Program-made: the position numbers and the translations under genes
The notes under the pieces: generated by a model
The model's input: only the letters and a program-made list of their open reading frames with translations
What the model was told of the DNA's origin: nothing
Database searches by the model: none
In this document: one piece after another, positions 24,431 through 35,803 of the stretch
Numbering within the stretch: position 1 is the stretch's first letter
Layout of the letters: each line of letters starts with the position of its first letter
Source of the DNA: Desulfobulbaceae bacterium UBA2273
Lineage (GTDB): Bacteria; Desulfobacterota; Desulfobulbia; Desulfobulbales; Desulfurivibrionaceae
Assembly: GCA_002347095.1 (NCBI GenBank)
Contig: DDWZ01000019.1
Coordinates: forward strand, 62,001-126,000
Direction: 5' to 3'
DNA: 64,000 nucleotides

Positions 24431-25303
24431 ATGCCGAGCCTAAAAGATGTAAAAACAAAGATTGGTGGGGTGAAGAAAACTGCCCAGATCACCAAGGCCA
24501 TGAACATGGTTGCTGCGGCCAAGCTTCGCGGGGCGCAGCAAAAGATGGAAGATTTCCGTTCCTACGCCGAAAAGTTCAACGCGGCCATGGGCAATCTCTC
24601 TTCGGCCATGGATTCCGGCGCTTTTCCGCTCATGGAGAAGCGCGAGGTCAAGACCGTGGAGATCCTGGTGGTTACCTCGGATCGCGGCCTGTGCGGAAGT
24701 TTTAACGCCCATATCCTGAAAATGACCGACAAGCTCATTGCCAAACTTGAGGGTGAGGGCAAGAAGGTTTCTCTCGTCTGCGTTGGCAAGAAGGGCATCA
24801 GCTATTTCCGGAAAACCGGCAAGGTCCGGCAGCGGTACGCCGACCTGATGGGCACCTTTCAGATGTTCAATGCCCGGACCATTGCCCAGGATATCGCCGG
24901 AAATTTTCTTTCCGGCGAGAGCGACGAAGTGCGCATCGTCTACGGGAAATTCAAGAGTGTCGCCGTGCAGCGTCCTGCGGAGCAGATGTTTTTGCCCATC
25001 CAGCCGGATGCCGTAGCGGCAACGGGGGCAACCTCTTCGGCGGCCGGGGCATACCTCTATGAGCCGAGCACCGAGGAAATCATGGAAGTGCTGCTGCCGC
25101 TGTACATGAATGTCATGGTCTACCATGCCATGCTGGAAGTCAGCGCCAGCGAGCATGCCGCCCGGATGAGCGCCATGGACAACGCCACCAACGCTTGTAA
25201 GGATATCATCCACAGCCTGACCCTGATTTACAACAAGGCCCGGCAGGCTGGCATCACCGCTGAATTGATGGACATTGTCGGCGGCGCGGAAGCGTTGAAG
25301 TAA
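24431..25303 (+). CDS. atpG: ATP synthase F1 subunit gamma
   Basis: 290 residues forming the central rotor stalk. N-terminal helix KTKIGGVKKTAQITKAMNMV with AAAKLR, the conserved VTSDRGLCGSFNAHI, and the C-terminal signature MDNATNACKDIIHSLTLIYN-K-RQAGIT-EL are present. Located between alpha and beta as in the standard gene order. Confidence 0.97.
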   Translation: MPSLKDVKTKIGGVKKTAQITKAMNMVAAAKLRGAQQKMEDFRSYAEKFNAAMGNLSSAMDSGAFPLMEKREVKTVEILVVTSDRGLCGSFNAHILKMTDKLIAKLEGEGKKVSLVCVGKKGISYFRKTGKVRQRYADLMGTFQMFNARTIAQDIAGNFLSGESDEVRIVYGKFKSVAVQRPAEQMFLPIQPDAVAATGATSSAAGAYLYEPSTEEIMEVLLPLYMNVMVYHAMLEVSASEHAARMSAMDNATNACKDIIHSLTLIYNKARQAGITAELMDIVGGAEALK

Positions 25304-25312
25304 CCTAAGTGA

Positions 25313-26800
<1,488 letters not shown>

Positions 26801-26867
26801 GGAACTGACTGACTTGCCGGACCCAATCCCACGTGGGGCTGGGTCGGCAAGGACTTGAGGATTACCC

Positions 26868-27290
26868 ATGGCTGAAAAATTAAAGTTGGAAGTGGTAACT
26901 CCCAAAGGGGCCGTAGTGAGCAAGGAGGTTGACATTGTCACCGCTCCCGGCTACGGCGGTGAATTTGGTGTTCTTGCCAACCATGCCCCTTTCTTGAGTA
27001 CGATCAAAACAGGTCTTCTGACCTACAAGACCGGTGCCCAGGAAGAAACCCTGATGGTGAGTGGCGGGTTTTGTGAAGTATCCAATAATAAGCTGACCTT
27101 TCTCGTTGAATCGGCGGAGCGTGGAGCGGATATTGATGTCGAGCGCGCAATGCGGGCCAAGGAGCGGGCGGAAAAACGTCTGGCCGAAGCACAGGCCCAG
27201 AAAGAAAAGTTCGACCGCACCAGGGCCGAAGCCGCCTTGCAGCGGGCCTTGAGCCGGCTGAAGGTTGCCGAAAGGCGCAAGCCTTCCTGA
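26868..27290 (+). CDS. atpC: ATP synthase F1 subunit epsilon
   Basis: 140 residues. N-terminal beta-barrel ([36 protein letters not shown]) and a C-terminal helical hairpin ending [15 protein letters not shown]. Last gene of the operon, followed by a strong terminator at 27311-27345. Confidence 0.95.
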   Translation: MAEKLKLEVVTPKGAVVSKEVDIVTAPGYGGEFGVLANHAPFLSTIKTGLLTYKTGAQEETLMVSGGFCEVSNNKLTFLVESAERGADIDVERAMRAKERAEKRLAEAQAQKEKFDRTRAEAALQRALSRLKVAERRKPS

Positions 27291-27310
27291 GAAGAAGAAA
27301 AAAATGGAAT

Positions 27311-27345
27311 AAAAAAAGCCGCTCGGAAACGAGCGGCTTTTTTTT
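27311..27345. terminator. Bidirectional rho-independent terminator of the atp operon
   Basis: AAGCCGCTCG, a GAAA loop and CGAGCGGCTT form a strong stem, with an A run before and a T run after. It serves atpC and, in reverse, the convergent CheX-like gene. Confidence 0.92.
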
Positions 27346-27368
27346 ATAGGGAAAGAGTGCGGAAAGTC

Positions 27369-27842
27369 CTATGCTTTTTCGCTGAGATTCGCCTCAACAA
27401 CAAAAGAACCCGCCGCGGTTTCAAAGGGAATGACAATGGTTGGCGCCTTGGAGTAATAGGAGATCTCCACCCCCTTGCCAACAACCATGTTGGGGGTGGC
27501 CAGGGCGAATTTATGGTCAAGCTTGGCCAACTGGGCCTTGGCTCCGCCACAGATCATATTGGTCAGTTCGCCGACCGCATCAACGACCTCATCGTCAATT
27601 TTATCCTTGGGGTCTTCCATCAGCATGTTGGCGACAATTTTCAGGATGCATTTTTCCGTGAAACTCACGATCATGGATCCGGTGATTTCTTCGGAGGTCA
27701 TGCCGATGATGCCGGTAACCTCGCCATAGGAGGTGTTGCCCTCTTTCAGGCGGGGTTTTTGGGGCGTTACCTGGGTTTGCGCCATTGTTTCAAGAACATT
27801 CTTGGCGGCGGTTAAAAATGGGTTGATAAACTCTGCTTTCAT
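27369..27842 (-). CDS. CheX-like phosphatase domain protein
   Basis: 157 residues. The CheC/CheX/FliY active-site pattern E-x2-N is seen in VVDAVGELTNMICGGAK, and the domain opening is INPFLTAAKNVLETM. CheX dephosphorylates CheY-P. With the CheY-like protein at 2234 and no chemotaxis operon here, it may act on a stand-alone receiver. Monocistronic on the minus strand. Confidence 0.85.
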   Translation of the reverse strand: MKAEFINPFLTAAKNVLETMAQTQVTPQKPRLKEGNTSYGEVTGIIGMTSEEITGSMIVSFTEKCILKIVANMLMEDPKDKIDDEVVDAVGELTNMICGGAKAQLAKLDHKFALATPNMVVGKGVEISYYSKAPTIVIPFETAAGSFVVEANLSEKA

Positions 27843-28095
27843 AAAGTATGTCGCTCATATGTATTCTGCTGAATTGATGAGATATATTGTATAACTTGCG
27901 GGTTATGCAAGGAATTGTCAAGCGCCATTTACCTGATTACGGAGAAGGAAGCGCTTTTTTCCGCGCAAAAGCATCCGGTGGCGAGGCGAATTTTTCCGTC
28001 TGCGGAGACGGGAACGAAAATTTATACATGAAATGCGCAGTGAAACAGTTTACCATGTGGAAATTATGGTCTAACTTGTCGTTATTATGATAAAT

Positions 28096-28113
28096 ATCGG
28101 TACTAGTACCGAT
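28096..28113. promoter_or_regulatory. Perfect 18-bp palindrome upstream of gltA
   Basis: ATCGGTACTAGTACCGAT is fully self-complementary and ends 28 bases before the gltA start. It may be a repressor or activator site. The rest of the 27843-28138 gap has a short CCGTCT/AGACGG hairpin near 27997 and no gene or recognised riboswitch. Confidence 0.5.
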
Positions 28114-28141
28114 GCTTCAATCTTCCGGGTAGGAGGCAGTG

Positions 28142-29548
28142 ATGGAGACAAAAGAGAGAATGGAAATTCCCCGTCAATTTTCTCGGGAATTGCCCGTTGC
28201 CGAACGGATCAAGAGCTTTGCCGAGGTGGCTTCCGGCTATGAGGCCAAGAGTGCGCAATTGGAGGCGGAGCGGTGCCTGCAATGCAAAAAACCCAAATGC
28301 CGGGAGGGTTGTCCGGTGCATAATGATATCCCCGGCTTTATCAAGCTGTTGCGCGAGGGCAAGATCGAGGAAGCGTACTGGCTGGACCGCGAGACCAACT
28401 CGCTTCCCGCCATCTGTTCGCGGGTTTGCCCCCATGAATTCCAGTGCGAGGGGCACTGCATCCGGGGGAAAAAAGGCGAGCCCGTGGCCATCGGCATGCT
28501 CGAGCGCTACATTGTCGATTGGATGGTGGCCAACAACAAGAATCTGCTCAAGGCCTGCGCCCTGCCCAAGGACAAAAAAGTAGCCATTATCGGTTCCGGC
28601 CCGGCCGGGATGTCCGTGGCCTATTATCTGGCTCATTTGGGGTATCCCTGCACCATCTTCGAAAGTCTGCCGGTTTCCGGCGGCATGCTGGCGGTGGGCA
28701 TCCCTGCCTACCGTCTGCCCAGGCCGATCATCGAGGCGGAATTCGATGCCCTGCGAAACTGCGGGGTCACCGTGGTCAACAACATCACCATCGGCAAGGA
28801 TAAAAGCCTGCAGGATTTAAAAAACGAGGGGTTTGGCGCGGTTTTTCTTGGCCCTGGGGCGCACGCCAGCCGTAAGCTCGGGGTTGAGGGCGAGGATCTT
28901 GCCGGCGTGCTGCACGGAGTCGATTATCTCCGGAGGGTCAATGTCGGCGAACAGCTCAACCTTGGCCGCAATGTGGTGGTGGTGGGCGGCGGCAACGTGG
29001 CCATCGACTGCGCCCGCACCGCGCTGCGCACCGGTTCGGATCAGGTCTTCATCCTCTACCGCCGCACCAAGGCGGAGATGCCTGCGGCTCAGGCCGAGAT
29101 CCACCATCTGGAAGAGGAAGGGGTGCGTATCGAGATGCTGGCCGCCCCGGTGAAGATCCACGGCGAAAATGGCCGGTTGACCAAGATCGAATGTTTGCGG
29201 ATGAAGCTGGGTGCATGTGATGCTTCGGGCCGCTGCCGGCCGGAGGTTGTCGAGGGCTCCAACTTTATGATCGAGGCGGACGCCATCATCCCGGCCATCA
29301 GCCAGGATGTGGACCCCACCGCAGGTTCAGGCCTCGATTTCACCATGACCCGCTGGGGCACCTATGTGGTGGACGAGGTGACCATGCAGACCTCGGTGGA
29401 TTGGGTCTTTGCCGCGGGCGATGCGGTGCTTGGCCCGCAGACCGTGGCCAAGGCCGTATTCCAGGCCAAGGAGGCGGCGGAGTCCATCCACCGGTTCCTG
29501 GAGGGCAAGAGCCTCAAGGAGGGCCGTCAAAGCTTTTCCCCTGAGTAA
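28142..29548 (+). CDS. gltA: NADPH-dependent glutamate synthase, GltA type (GltD-like small subunit)
   Basis: 468 residues from ATG 28142 with AGGAGG upstream. Iron-sulfur cysteines lie in CLQCKKPKCREGCP and CSRVCPHEFQCEGHC. An FAD-binding GSGPAGMSVAYYL and an NADPH-binding GGGNVAIDCARTALRTG follow. Stand-alone GltA-type enzymes make glutamate in anaerobes and archaea. The close relative NfnB needs an NfnA partner, which is absent here, but another flavoprotein oxidoreductase role cannot be excluded. Confidence 0.88.
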   Translation: METKERMEIPRQFSRELPVAERIKSFAEVASGYEAKSAQLEAERCLQCKKPKCREGCPVHNDIPGFIKLLREGKIEEAYWLDRETNSLPAICSRVCPHEFQCEGHCIRGKKGEPVAIGMLERYIVDWMVANNKNLLKACALPKDKKVAIIGSGPAGMSVAYYLAHLGYPCTIFESLPVSGGMLAVGIPAYRLPRPIIEAEFDALRNCGVTVVNNITIGKDKSLQDLKNEGFGAVFLGPGAHASRKLGVEGEDLAGVLHGVDYLRRVNVGEQLNLGRNVVVVGGGNVAIDCARTALRTGSDQVFILYRRTKAEMPAAQAEIHHLEEEGVRIEMLAAPVKIHGENGRLTKIECLRMKLGACDASGRCRPEVVEGSNFMIEADAIIPAISQDVDPTAGSGLDFTMTRWGTYVVDEVTMQTSVDWVFAAGDAVLGPQTVAKAVFQAKEAAESIHRFLEGKSLKEGRQSFSPE

Positions 29549-29572
29549 GGATCTGTCTGTTCGTAATGTCTG

Positions 29573-29610
29573 AAAATCCCCGCCGGTTGTTGCCGGCGGG
29601 GATTTTTTTT
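29573..29610 (+). terminator. Rho-independent terminator of gltA
   Basis: AATCCCCGCCGG and CCGGCGGGGATT form a 12-bp stem with a TTGTTG loop, followed by eight T residues. Confidence 0.93.
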
Positions 29611-29709
29611 GTCCGCGCGGAGAGGGGGATGTGTCATGGCCAATCAATCATTGCATTTATGAAATGAGATATCATAGAATAATGAACCGTATGATTTTTT
29701 AAGGAATCC

Positions 29710-30798
29710 ATGGGGAGCGCCATGACCGAAAACTTTGGATGCAACGTTTTCTGGAACAACCACAAAAAAATCCTGATCGTCGAAGACGAAGCGTTGCAGC
29801 GTCATTTACTGCGGGAGTATCTCTGCGAGGCTGGATATGAGGTGGTTGAAGCGGTGGATGGCCAAGAGGCCATGGAAAAATTAGCCGTTGATCCTGAAAT
29901 CCGCTTCGTCATTACCGACCTGAAGATGCCCAGGATGGACGGGTTTGAGCTCATCAGTGCGATCAGGAAAAAGCAACTCCACTATGTCTATATTCTGGTC
30001 CAAACATACTGTGATGACGAGGAGACCCTGATCCGCGCCCTTTCCCTGGGGGCGGACGATTTCCTGAGAAAGCCCGTGCGGCCGGTCGAGCTGTGTCTCC
30101 GGGTCGCCGGAGGATTCAGGGTGCTCAAGATAGAAAAATTCGAGGAGCTGATCTTTTTCCTTACCAAGCTTGCAGCCCTGCAGAGCAAGGAAACCGGGAG
30201 CCATTTGGACCGCATGTACCATTTCACCCGGGCGCTGGCCAGGGATCTCGCCACCAATGTCCCGGAACTCGGCCTCACTCTAGCCGTGGCGGAAGAAATC
30301 GCCAAGGTCAGCCCGATGCATGACCTTGGCAAGGTTGGCATCTCGGTGGAGCTCCTGCACAAGGTGGAGAAATTGAATAATGAGGAGGTGCGTTCCCTGC
30401 AGGATCATGCCCGAGTGGGCGGCAGTCTCATTGAGGACGTGTACGCCCAGACCGAATCGGAATATCTCTTTCTTGCCCAAGAGATAGCCCAACTACATCA
30501 CGAACGCTGGGACGGCAAGGGGTATCCCCACGGTCTGGCCGGCGACAGGATTCCCCTCTGCGCCCGCATTGTTGCCCTGGCCGATGCCTATGACGCCATG
30601 ACCAGCAAACGGAGCTACAGTATCGCCCTGGGTCATGAGGAGGCGAAACAGGAGCTCCTGCGCAATACCGGCAAGCAGTTCGATCCCAAGGTTGTTGCGG
30701 CTTTTCTTCGCCAGGAATCGGAGTTTGTCAGAATAAAAGAAGAGTTCCGGGATACGGATTCTCCCCTGTACAGGGAGGAGAAAAGCCGTAAACAATAG
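29710..30798 (+). CDS. Response regulator with HD-GYP domain (RpfG-like)
   Basis: 362 residues. The receiver domain (residues 19-135) has ILIVEDEALQ and the acceptor aspartate in FVITDLKMPRMDG. The HD-GYP domain has the metal pair MHDLGKVGIS and the signature HHERWDGKGYPHGLAGDRIP, then ALADAYDAMTSKR. These enzymes degrade cyclic di-GMP; here the GYP triplet itself is intact. AAGGA precedes the start. It is monocistronic and convergent with the amidase gene. Confidence 0.92.
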   Translation: MGSAMTENFGCNVFWNNHKKILIVEDEALQRHLLREYLCEAGYEVVEAVDGQEAMEKLAVDPEIRFVITDLKMPRMDGFELISAIRKKQLHYVYILVQTYCDDEETLIRALSLGADDFLRKPVRPVELCLRVAGGFRVLKIEKFEELIFFLTKLAALQSKETGSHLDRMYHFTRALARDLATNVPELGLTLAVAEEIAKVSPMHDLGKVGISVELLHKVEKLNNEEVRSLQDHARVGGSLIEDVYAQTESEYLFLAQEIAQLHHERWDGKGYPHGLAGDRIPLCARIVALADAYDAMTSKRSYSIALGHEEAKQELLRNTGKQFDPKVVAAFLRQESEFVRIKEEFRDTDSPLYREEKSRKQ

Positions 30799-30820
30799 GG
30801 TTGCGCACCCTGTGCCCGGA

Positions 30821-32629
30821 TCAGTGCGCGAGGTTGGTGGCCAGGCTCATGCTTTCCGCATATTGGGCCACCCCGCTGGAGAGGTGATTGGCAATCCCGG
30901 CAAGATAGGCGTCGTCCTTAAGCCGTTTTTCCTCCTCCGGATTGCTCAGAAAGGCGATTTCCGTGAGGATGGCAGGCATCTGGGCGCCGATGAGCACCAC
31001 AAAAGGCGCCTTTTTGACCCCAAGATTGGAGACCCCGCTGAATTTTTTGTTCAGCCCGGTCACCATTCCTTCCTGGACCAGTCCGGCCAGCTTCAACGAT
31101 TCATTTATTTTTGAATTCTGCATCAGATCCAGCAGGATGGATTGCAGGTCGCTGATCTGCTTGGCCGAGGTGGCGTTTTCCATGGCCGCCAGCCGCATGG
31201 CATCCTTGTTGCTGGCCAGGTCGAGGACATAGGTTTCTATCCCCCGGGCTTCATGGTTCGGTGCGGCATTGACGTGGATGGAAAGGAACAGGTCCGCTTC
31301 CTTGGCATTGGCCATGGCGGTTCGTTCTTCCAGGGGAATGAAGACATCGCGGTCCCGGGTGAGGATAACCTCGTAGCCGGGTTTTTCCCTGAGGGCTTTG
31401 GCTACCCTGAGGGCCACATCCAGGACGATGTCTTTTTCCTTGAGGCCGCTGGGGCTGCAGGTGCCCGGGTCTTTGCCGCCGTGGCCCGGATCGATGATGA
31501 TTTTTTTAATCCCCATCCCCGCCTGCATCGCTTGGTTTGGGGGTGGAGCCTTGCTCCCGGAACCTTCTTTTTTCGTCCTGCCCGCACTCTTCTTCCCGCC
31601 GGTCTTTGCAGCCTTGTCAGGGGCGGTGCTGCTCATCACATCGATCACCACCCGGAAGGGATCGGCCAGGGTGAATACCTTGTAGTCTGAGATCGTGGTT
31701 TGGGTGTCAAGGACAACGCGCACGGTTTGCGGATCAAACTGGGCATTTCTGACCCGGCGCAAGAGGCCGTCTTCAATGGGGATGGTTTTGACGTTTTCCG
31801 GACCGAGACGGGTGTTGTGCAGGTCGATGTAAATCCTCCGCTGGGAAGCCTCGTCTCCGGAGAGTGCCTGGTGTTTGAAGGTGACCGGCCCGGTGGTTTC
31901 AACGATGAGACGGGTGTAGCGGTTGTTGGACCAGTGACGGATGGGCAGCACCGTGGCCAGCCCGGGTTTTTTCCCGGCAGGTTCAGGGGCTGGCGGTTCT
32001 TCGGCGATCTGGGGGGTGATGCATTTTTCTCCAACCTCTTCTTTTGCCGGGGCTGGGTCCGGTGCGGTTGCGCCATGCTTGATCTGCAACAGCTTTTCTT
32101 CCGCCGCCGCCGCCATGTCGCCTTCCGGGTAGATGGCGATGATCTTGGCAAAGGCCCGCGCGGCCTTGCTTTGGTCCTTTTTCTCGGTCAGGTAGATGGT
32201 GCCCAGGATAAAAAAGGCGTCATCGGCCAGGAAATTTCCCGCATACTTGGCGCTCAGCTCTTCGTAGGAGGCAATGGCCTGGTCAAGATCCTTGGCCTTG
32301 CCGGACTGCTGGAACATGGTGTGGTGGATCTGCCCCAGCATGAACAGGGATTTGGGGGCAACCTGATGGTCGGGTGCTGCCTTATAGATGCTGCGGAAGG
32401 CGGTGACGGAGGTGAGCCAGCTTTTGCGATTCGTGCCCTTGCCGCTGTTGAGCAACCCCTGGTAGTAGGCCTTAGCCTGCCCGTATTGCCGGGCGATGTC
32501 GTCCGGTTGCTCTTCCAGCCCGGCCCAGGCCGGGGGGGTGAGCAGGAGCAGTACGGCAAGCACAAGCGGCCAGCAAGGAAAAACCCCTTTCCCCTGTTTT
32601 CCTGCGCCTGTCGTTACCCTACTCCGCAT
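30821..32629 (-). CDS. N-acetylmuramoyl-L-alanine amidase with TPR-like and AMIN domains
   Basis: 602 residues. A signal peptide (residues 1-36, ending PPAWAGL) is followed by a helical TPR/YbgF-like region (about 40-180), a proline-rich linker, an AMIN domain (about 225-325), a basic linker and an Amidase_3 domain with zinc-site residues IIIDPGHGGKDPG, SIHVNAAPNHEARG and ILTEIAFLSNPEEE. It cuts septal peptidoglycan during cell separation; AMIN domains direct such enzymes to peptidoglycan or pili secretins. Its start overlaps the mutS stop. Confidence 0.92.
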   Translation of the reverse strand: MRSRVTTGAGKQGKGVFPCWPLVLAVLLLLTPPAWAGLEEQPDDIARQYGQAKAYYQGLLNSGKGTNRKSWLTSVTAFRSIYKAAPDHQVAPKSLFMLGQIHHTMFQQSGKAKDLDQAIASYEELSAKYAGNFLADDAFFILGTIYLTEKKDQSKAARAFAKIIAIYPEGDMAAAAEEKLLQIKHGATAPDPAPAKEEVGEKCITPQIAEEPPAPEPAGKKPGLATVLPIRHWSNNRYTRLIVETTGPVTFKHQALSGDEASQRRIYIDLHNTRLGPENVKTIPIEDGLLRRVRNAQFDPQTVRVVLDTQTTISDYKVFTLADPFRVVIDVMSSTAPDKAAKTGGKKSAGRTKKEGSGSKAPPPNQAMQAGMGIKKIIIDPGHGGKDPGTCSPSGLKEKDIVLDVALRVAKALREKPGYEVILTRDRDVFIPLEERTAMANAKEADLFLSIHVNAAPNHEARGIETYVLDLASNKDAMRLAAMENATSAKQISDLQSILLDLMQNSKINESLKLAGLVQEGMVTGLNKKFSGVSNLGVKKAPFVVLIGAQMPAILTEIAFLSNPEEEKRLKDDAYLAGIANHLSSGVAQYAESMSLATNLAH

Positions 32630-35258
32630 CGTTCAACCTCTTGAGTTCATAGAGCAGATCCAGGGCTTCCCGGGGCGACAGGGCGTCGGGATTGATCTCC
32701 CGCAGCCTGCGCACAGCCTGTGACTCCCCGAGGCCGAAGAGGGAGAGCTGGCCGGGTTGCTGCTTTTTTTTCCGGGGCGAGGTGGCGATGCGCGGTTCGC
32801 CCTGCCGGTTGAATTCTCCCTGCTCGATATTATGCAATAATTCCTTGGCTCTGGCAACCACCTTGGCCGGAACCCCCGCCAGGGCGGCAACCTGAATGCC
32901 ATAGCTGCGGTTGGTGCCGCCGGGCAGCAGCTTGTGCAGAAAGATAATGGTGTCGTTCCACTCCCGCACCGCGATGTTGTAGTTCTTGACCCGTGGGTTG
33001 GTGGCGGCCAGCTCGGTCAGCTCGTGGTAGTGGGTGGCGAAGATGGTCTTGACCCCCTTGCCGTTTTTGTTGACCAAGTCTTCAGCCACGGCCCAGGCGA
33101 TGGAAAGGCCGTCAAAGGTGGAGGTGCCCCGGCCGATCTCGTCGAGGATCACCAGGCTCCGCTCGGTGGCGTTGTTGAGGATATTGGCGGTTTCGTTCAT
33201 CTCCACCATGAAGGTGGACTGGCCGCGGCGCAGGTTGTCCGAGGCCCCGACCCGGGTGAAGATGCGGTCCACCACCCCGATCTCCGCCGCGGCGGCAGGG
33301 ACGAAGCCGCCCATCTGGGCCATGAGGGTGATGAGCGCGGTCTGCCGCAGCACCGTGGATTTGCCGGCCATGTTGGGGCCGGTGATGATCAAAACCTCTT
33401 CGCTTTCCTGGTCAAGACGGATATCGTTGGGCACGAAACGGCCCGGCGGCAGGGCGCGTTCGATTACGGGGTGGCGGCCTTCCGTGATGATGATCGCTTC
33501 GCCGCCGGTGATCAGAGGCTTGGTGTAGCGGTATCTCTGGGCCACCTCGGCCAGGCAGCAAAAAAAATCGATCCGGGCCAACCGCCCGGCTGCTTGGAGA
33601 ATCCGGGAGGAGGCCGCCGCCGCCGCGGCGCGGATCGCGCAGAAGAGCCGGTATTCCAGCTCCAGCCGTTTCTCCTGGGCGCCGGAGACTTTTTCCTCAA
33701 ACTCCTTGAGTTCCGGGGTGATGAAGCGTTCGGCGTTGACCAGGGTCTGCTTGCGGATGAAGTTGTCCGGCACATGCCCAAGCTGGCCGCGGCTGATTTC
33801 GATATAGTAGCCAAAGATCTTGTTGAAGCCAACCTTGAGGTTGCCAATGCCGGTGCGCGTCCGCTCGCGAGCCTCCAACCCCAGAATCAGCGCCTTGCCG
33901 TCGCGCAGCAGGCTTATCAGTTCGTCAAGCTCCGCGTTGTAGCCGGACCGGATCAGGTTGCCTTCCCGCAGGGTTATCGGGGCGTCCTCGCGGATGGCTA
34001 CTTCCAGCAAGCCGTGGAGTTCGCGCAGTTCGTCCATCGTGCCGAGGTCGGCCAGCAGGGTGTCGGTCCCGGAAAGCTTTTCCGTGATTTTCGGCAGTTG
34101 GGCCAGGGAACATTTGAGGGCCGTGAGATCGCGGCCATTGGCCGTGCCCAGCACCACCCGGCCGTTGAGACGCTCCAGATCGTAGACCTTGCCCAGCAGT
34201 TCCCTGAGCTCCTCCCGCAACCGGGGGGCGAGGCAGAGCTGTTCCACCGTGTCCAACCGTTGCCGGATATCCTCAACCTCCCGCAGGGGAAACAGGAGGT
34301 TTTTCTTGAGCAGCCTGGCGCCCATGGGGGTTTCGCAGAGATCGAGGGTGTCCAGCAGCGAGCCCTCTCGGACGGAGCCGGTGATGGTCTGGGTAAGTTC
34401 CAGGTTGCGGCGGGAGGAATCGTCCATGAGCAGGACGTGATCGAATTCGATGGGGGTGAGCCGCTCGATGTGGTCCAGCGCGGTTTTCTGGGTCTCCTGC
34501 AGGTAGAGGAGCAGTCCCCCTGCCGCGCCGATGCCGGCCTTCAACTCCTCGCAGCCGAACCCGGCCAGGTTGGCCACCCGGAAATGCTCCAGCAGCCTCT
34601 GCCGGGCCGTCTCCGGATGAAAACCGGCAGGCGGCCGTCCGGTCAGGCAGCTTTGCGGCAGATAGGCCTGCAGCTCGGCGGCCAGGGACGAATCCTCCCC
34701 CAATTTTTCCGGGAGCAGGATTTCGGAAGGGGCCAGACGACCGAGTTCATCCAGCAGGGCAGGGAGATCTTCTCGCTCGCTCACCAGGAATTCGCCGGTG
34801 GAGAGATCGAGCAGGCTCAAGCCCCACTCCTTGCCCTTCTGGCAGATGGCGGCCAGATACCGGTTGTCCTTGCCGTCGAGGAGCTGATCGTCGGTGACCA
34901 GCCCCGGGGTGACCACCCGCACCACCTCGCGGCGGACCACGCCCTTGGCCTCTTTCGGATCCTCCACCTGCTCGCAGATGGCGACCTTGAAGCCGGCCTT
35001 GATCATCTTGGCCAGATAGGAGGAAACCGCGTGGTACGGGATCCCGCACAGGGGCACCCGGTTCTCGTCATCCTTGCTGTTTCGGGAGGTGAGGGTGATG
35101 CCCAGCACGCGCGAGGCGGTCACGGCATCGTCAAAGAACATCTCGTAGAAGTCGCCGAGCCGATAGAAAAGGATGGCGTCCTGATGCTGCGCCTTGATCT
35201 CAAGGTACTGCTGCATCATGGGGGTGATCTTGACGGAGGCGGATGTGGTCTTGGTCAT
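32619..35258 (-). CDS. mutS: DNA mismatch repair protein MutS
   Basis: 879 residues with the mismatch-contact region FYRLGDFYEMFFDDA near residue 30, Walker A GPNMAGKSTV, Walker B ILDEIGRGTSTFDGLSIAWA and the helix-turn-helix end. Full-length MutS1 type. The C-terminal tail overlaps the amidase start by 11 bases, so the two are probably cotranscribed. Confidence 0.97.
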   Translation of the reverse strand: MTKTTSASVKITPMMQQYLEIKAQHQDAILFYRLGDFYEMFFDDAVTASRVLGITLTSRNSKDDENRVPLCGIPYHAVSSYLAKMIKAGFKVAICEQVEDPKEAKGVVRREVVRVVTPGLVTDDQLLDGKDNRYLAAICQKGKEWGLSLLDLSTGEFLVSEREDLPALLDELGRLAPSEILLPEKLGEDSSLAAELQAYLPQSCLTGRPPAGFHPETARQRLLEHFRVANLAGFGCEELKAGIGAAGGLLLYLQETQKTALDHIERLTPIEFDHVLLMDDSSRRNLELTQTITGSVREGSLLDTLDLCETPMGARLLKKNLLFPLREVEDIRQRLDTVEQLCLAPRLREELRELLGKVYDLERLNGRVVLGTANGRDLTALKCSLAQLPKITEKLSGTDTLLADLGTMDELRELHGLLEVAIREDAPITLREGNLIRSGYNAELDELISLLRDGKALILGLEARERTRTGIGNLKVGFNKIFGYYIEISRGQLGHVPDNFIRKQTLVNAERFITPELKEFEEKVSGAQEKRLELEYRLFCAIRAAAAAASSRILQAAGRLARIDFFCCLAEVAQRYRYTKPLITGGEAIIITEGRHPVIERALPPGRFVPNDIRLDQESEEVLIITGPNMAGKSTVLRQTALITLMAQMGGFVPAAAAEIGVVDRIFTRVGASDNLRRGQSTFMVEMNETANILNNATERSLVILDEIGRGTSTFDGLSIAWAVAEDLVNKNGKGVKTIFATHYHELTELAATNPRVKNYNIAVREWNDTIIFLHKLLPGGTNRSYGIQVAALAGVPAKVVARAKELLHNIEQGEFNRQGEPRIATSPRKKKQQPGQLSLFGLGESQAVRRLREINPDALSPREALDLLYELKRLNDAE

Positions 35259-35524
35259 AAATAAGTGGTCGAGAAGGGGATTGTCCCTTATGCTGTGGTG
35301 TTTCGCAGCGTCCCTGTAGGCTCCTGTAGCGATTGATAGGAGGTTTTTGGGGAAAAGTCAAGCACAGGCCGCATATGCAGGGGCAGCGCGGCGGTATTTG
35401 GCGCGTCGATCCGCACGCAGGGGGGGGCCGGACACCGGAATCTGTTTTTCTTGCCCGAGAAATGGAACCAATCCGCGCCCGAGGTGTCACTTATAATTAT
35501 ACCTGATTAGCGCTAATTTTCTGC

Positions 35525-35643
35525 AAATTCCCTCGCCCTTGAGGGAGAGGGCCAGGGAGAGGGCCAGGGAGAGGGTGAACAGCCTCCACTTACCCCCTCT
35601 CCCCAGCCCTCTCCCCCACCAAAGCGGGGGAGAGGGGGAATTT
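35525..35643. repeat. GC-rich palindromic repeat with a 12-base tandem duplication
   Basis: The arms AAATTCCCTCGCCC (35525) and GCGGGGGAGAGGGGGAATTT (35624-35643) are partly complementary. Between them lie GAGGGAGAGGGCCAGGGAG and CCCCCTCTCCCCAGCCCTC, also complementary. The unit CCAGGGAGAGGG occurs twice in a row. This is a known type of intergenic repeat in proteobacteria. The surrounding 35259-35803 gap has no gene; it also holds the 12-base palindrome ATTAGCGCTAAT at 35506. Confidence 0.75.
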
Positions 35644-35803
35644 CGTATGGATTCTCCTATGTACAAATAACGTCTTGCGGAAGATGAGCGCTTATCAGGT
35701 AATTATATGCTCCATGATCGATGATGCGGGCTGTACTCTCATAATCGGAGGCAACTCCTGGAACAGGCCCGCCCCAACCACCACATTCCCACAGGAGGGA
35801 AAA

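Noticed and set aside
27846..28138. A riboswitch in the gltA leader (the text CGCAAAAGCATCCGG suggested a GEMM-like element)
   Set aside because: The conserved upstream half of the GEMM aptamer is missing, and no other riboswitch consensus fits.
32934..35264. A 776-codon open frame on the plus strand
   Set aside because: It lies fully antisense to mutS, whose motifs are intact. Long antisense frames are common in GC-rich DNA, and the translation has no recognisable domain.
35525..35643. The repeated GAGAGGG text as a CRISPR array
   Set aside because: Units are 12 bases, adjacent and without unique spacers. No other regularly spaced repeats or cas genes were seen in the window.
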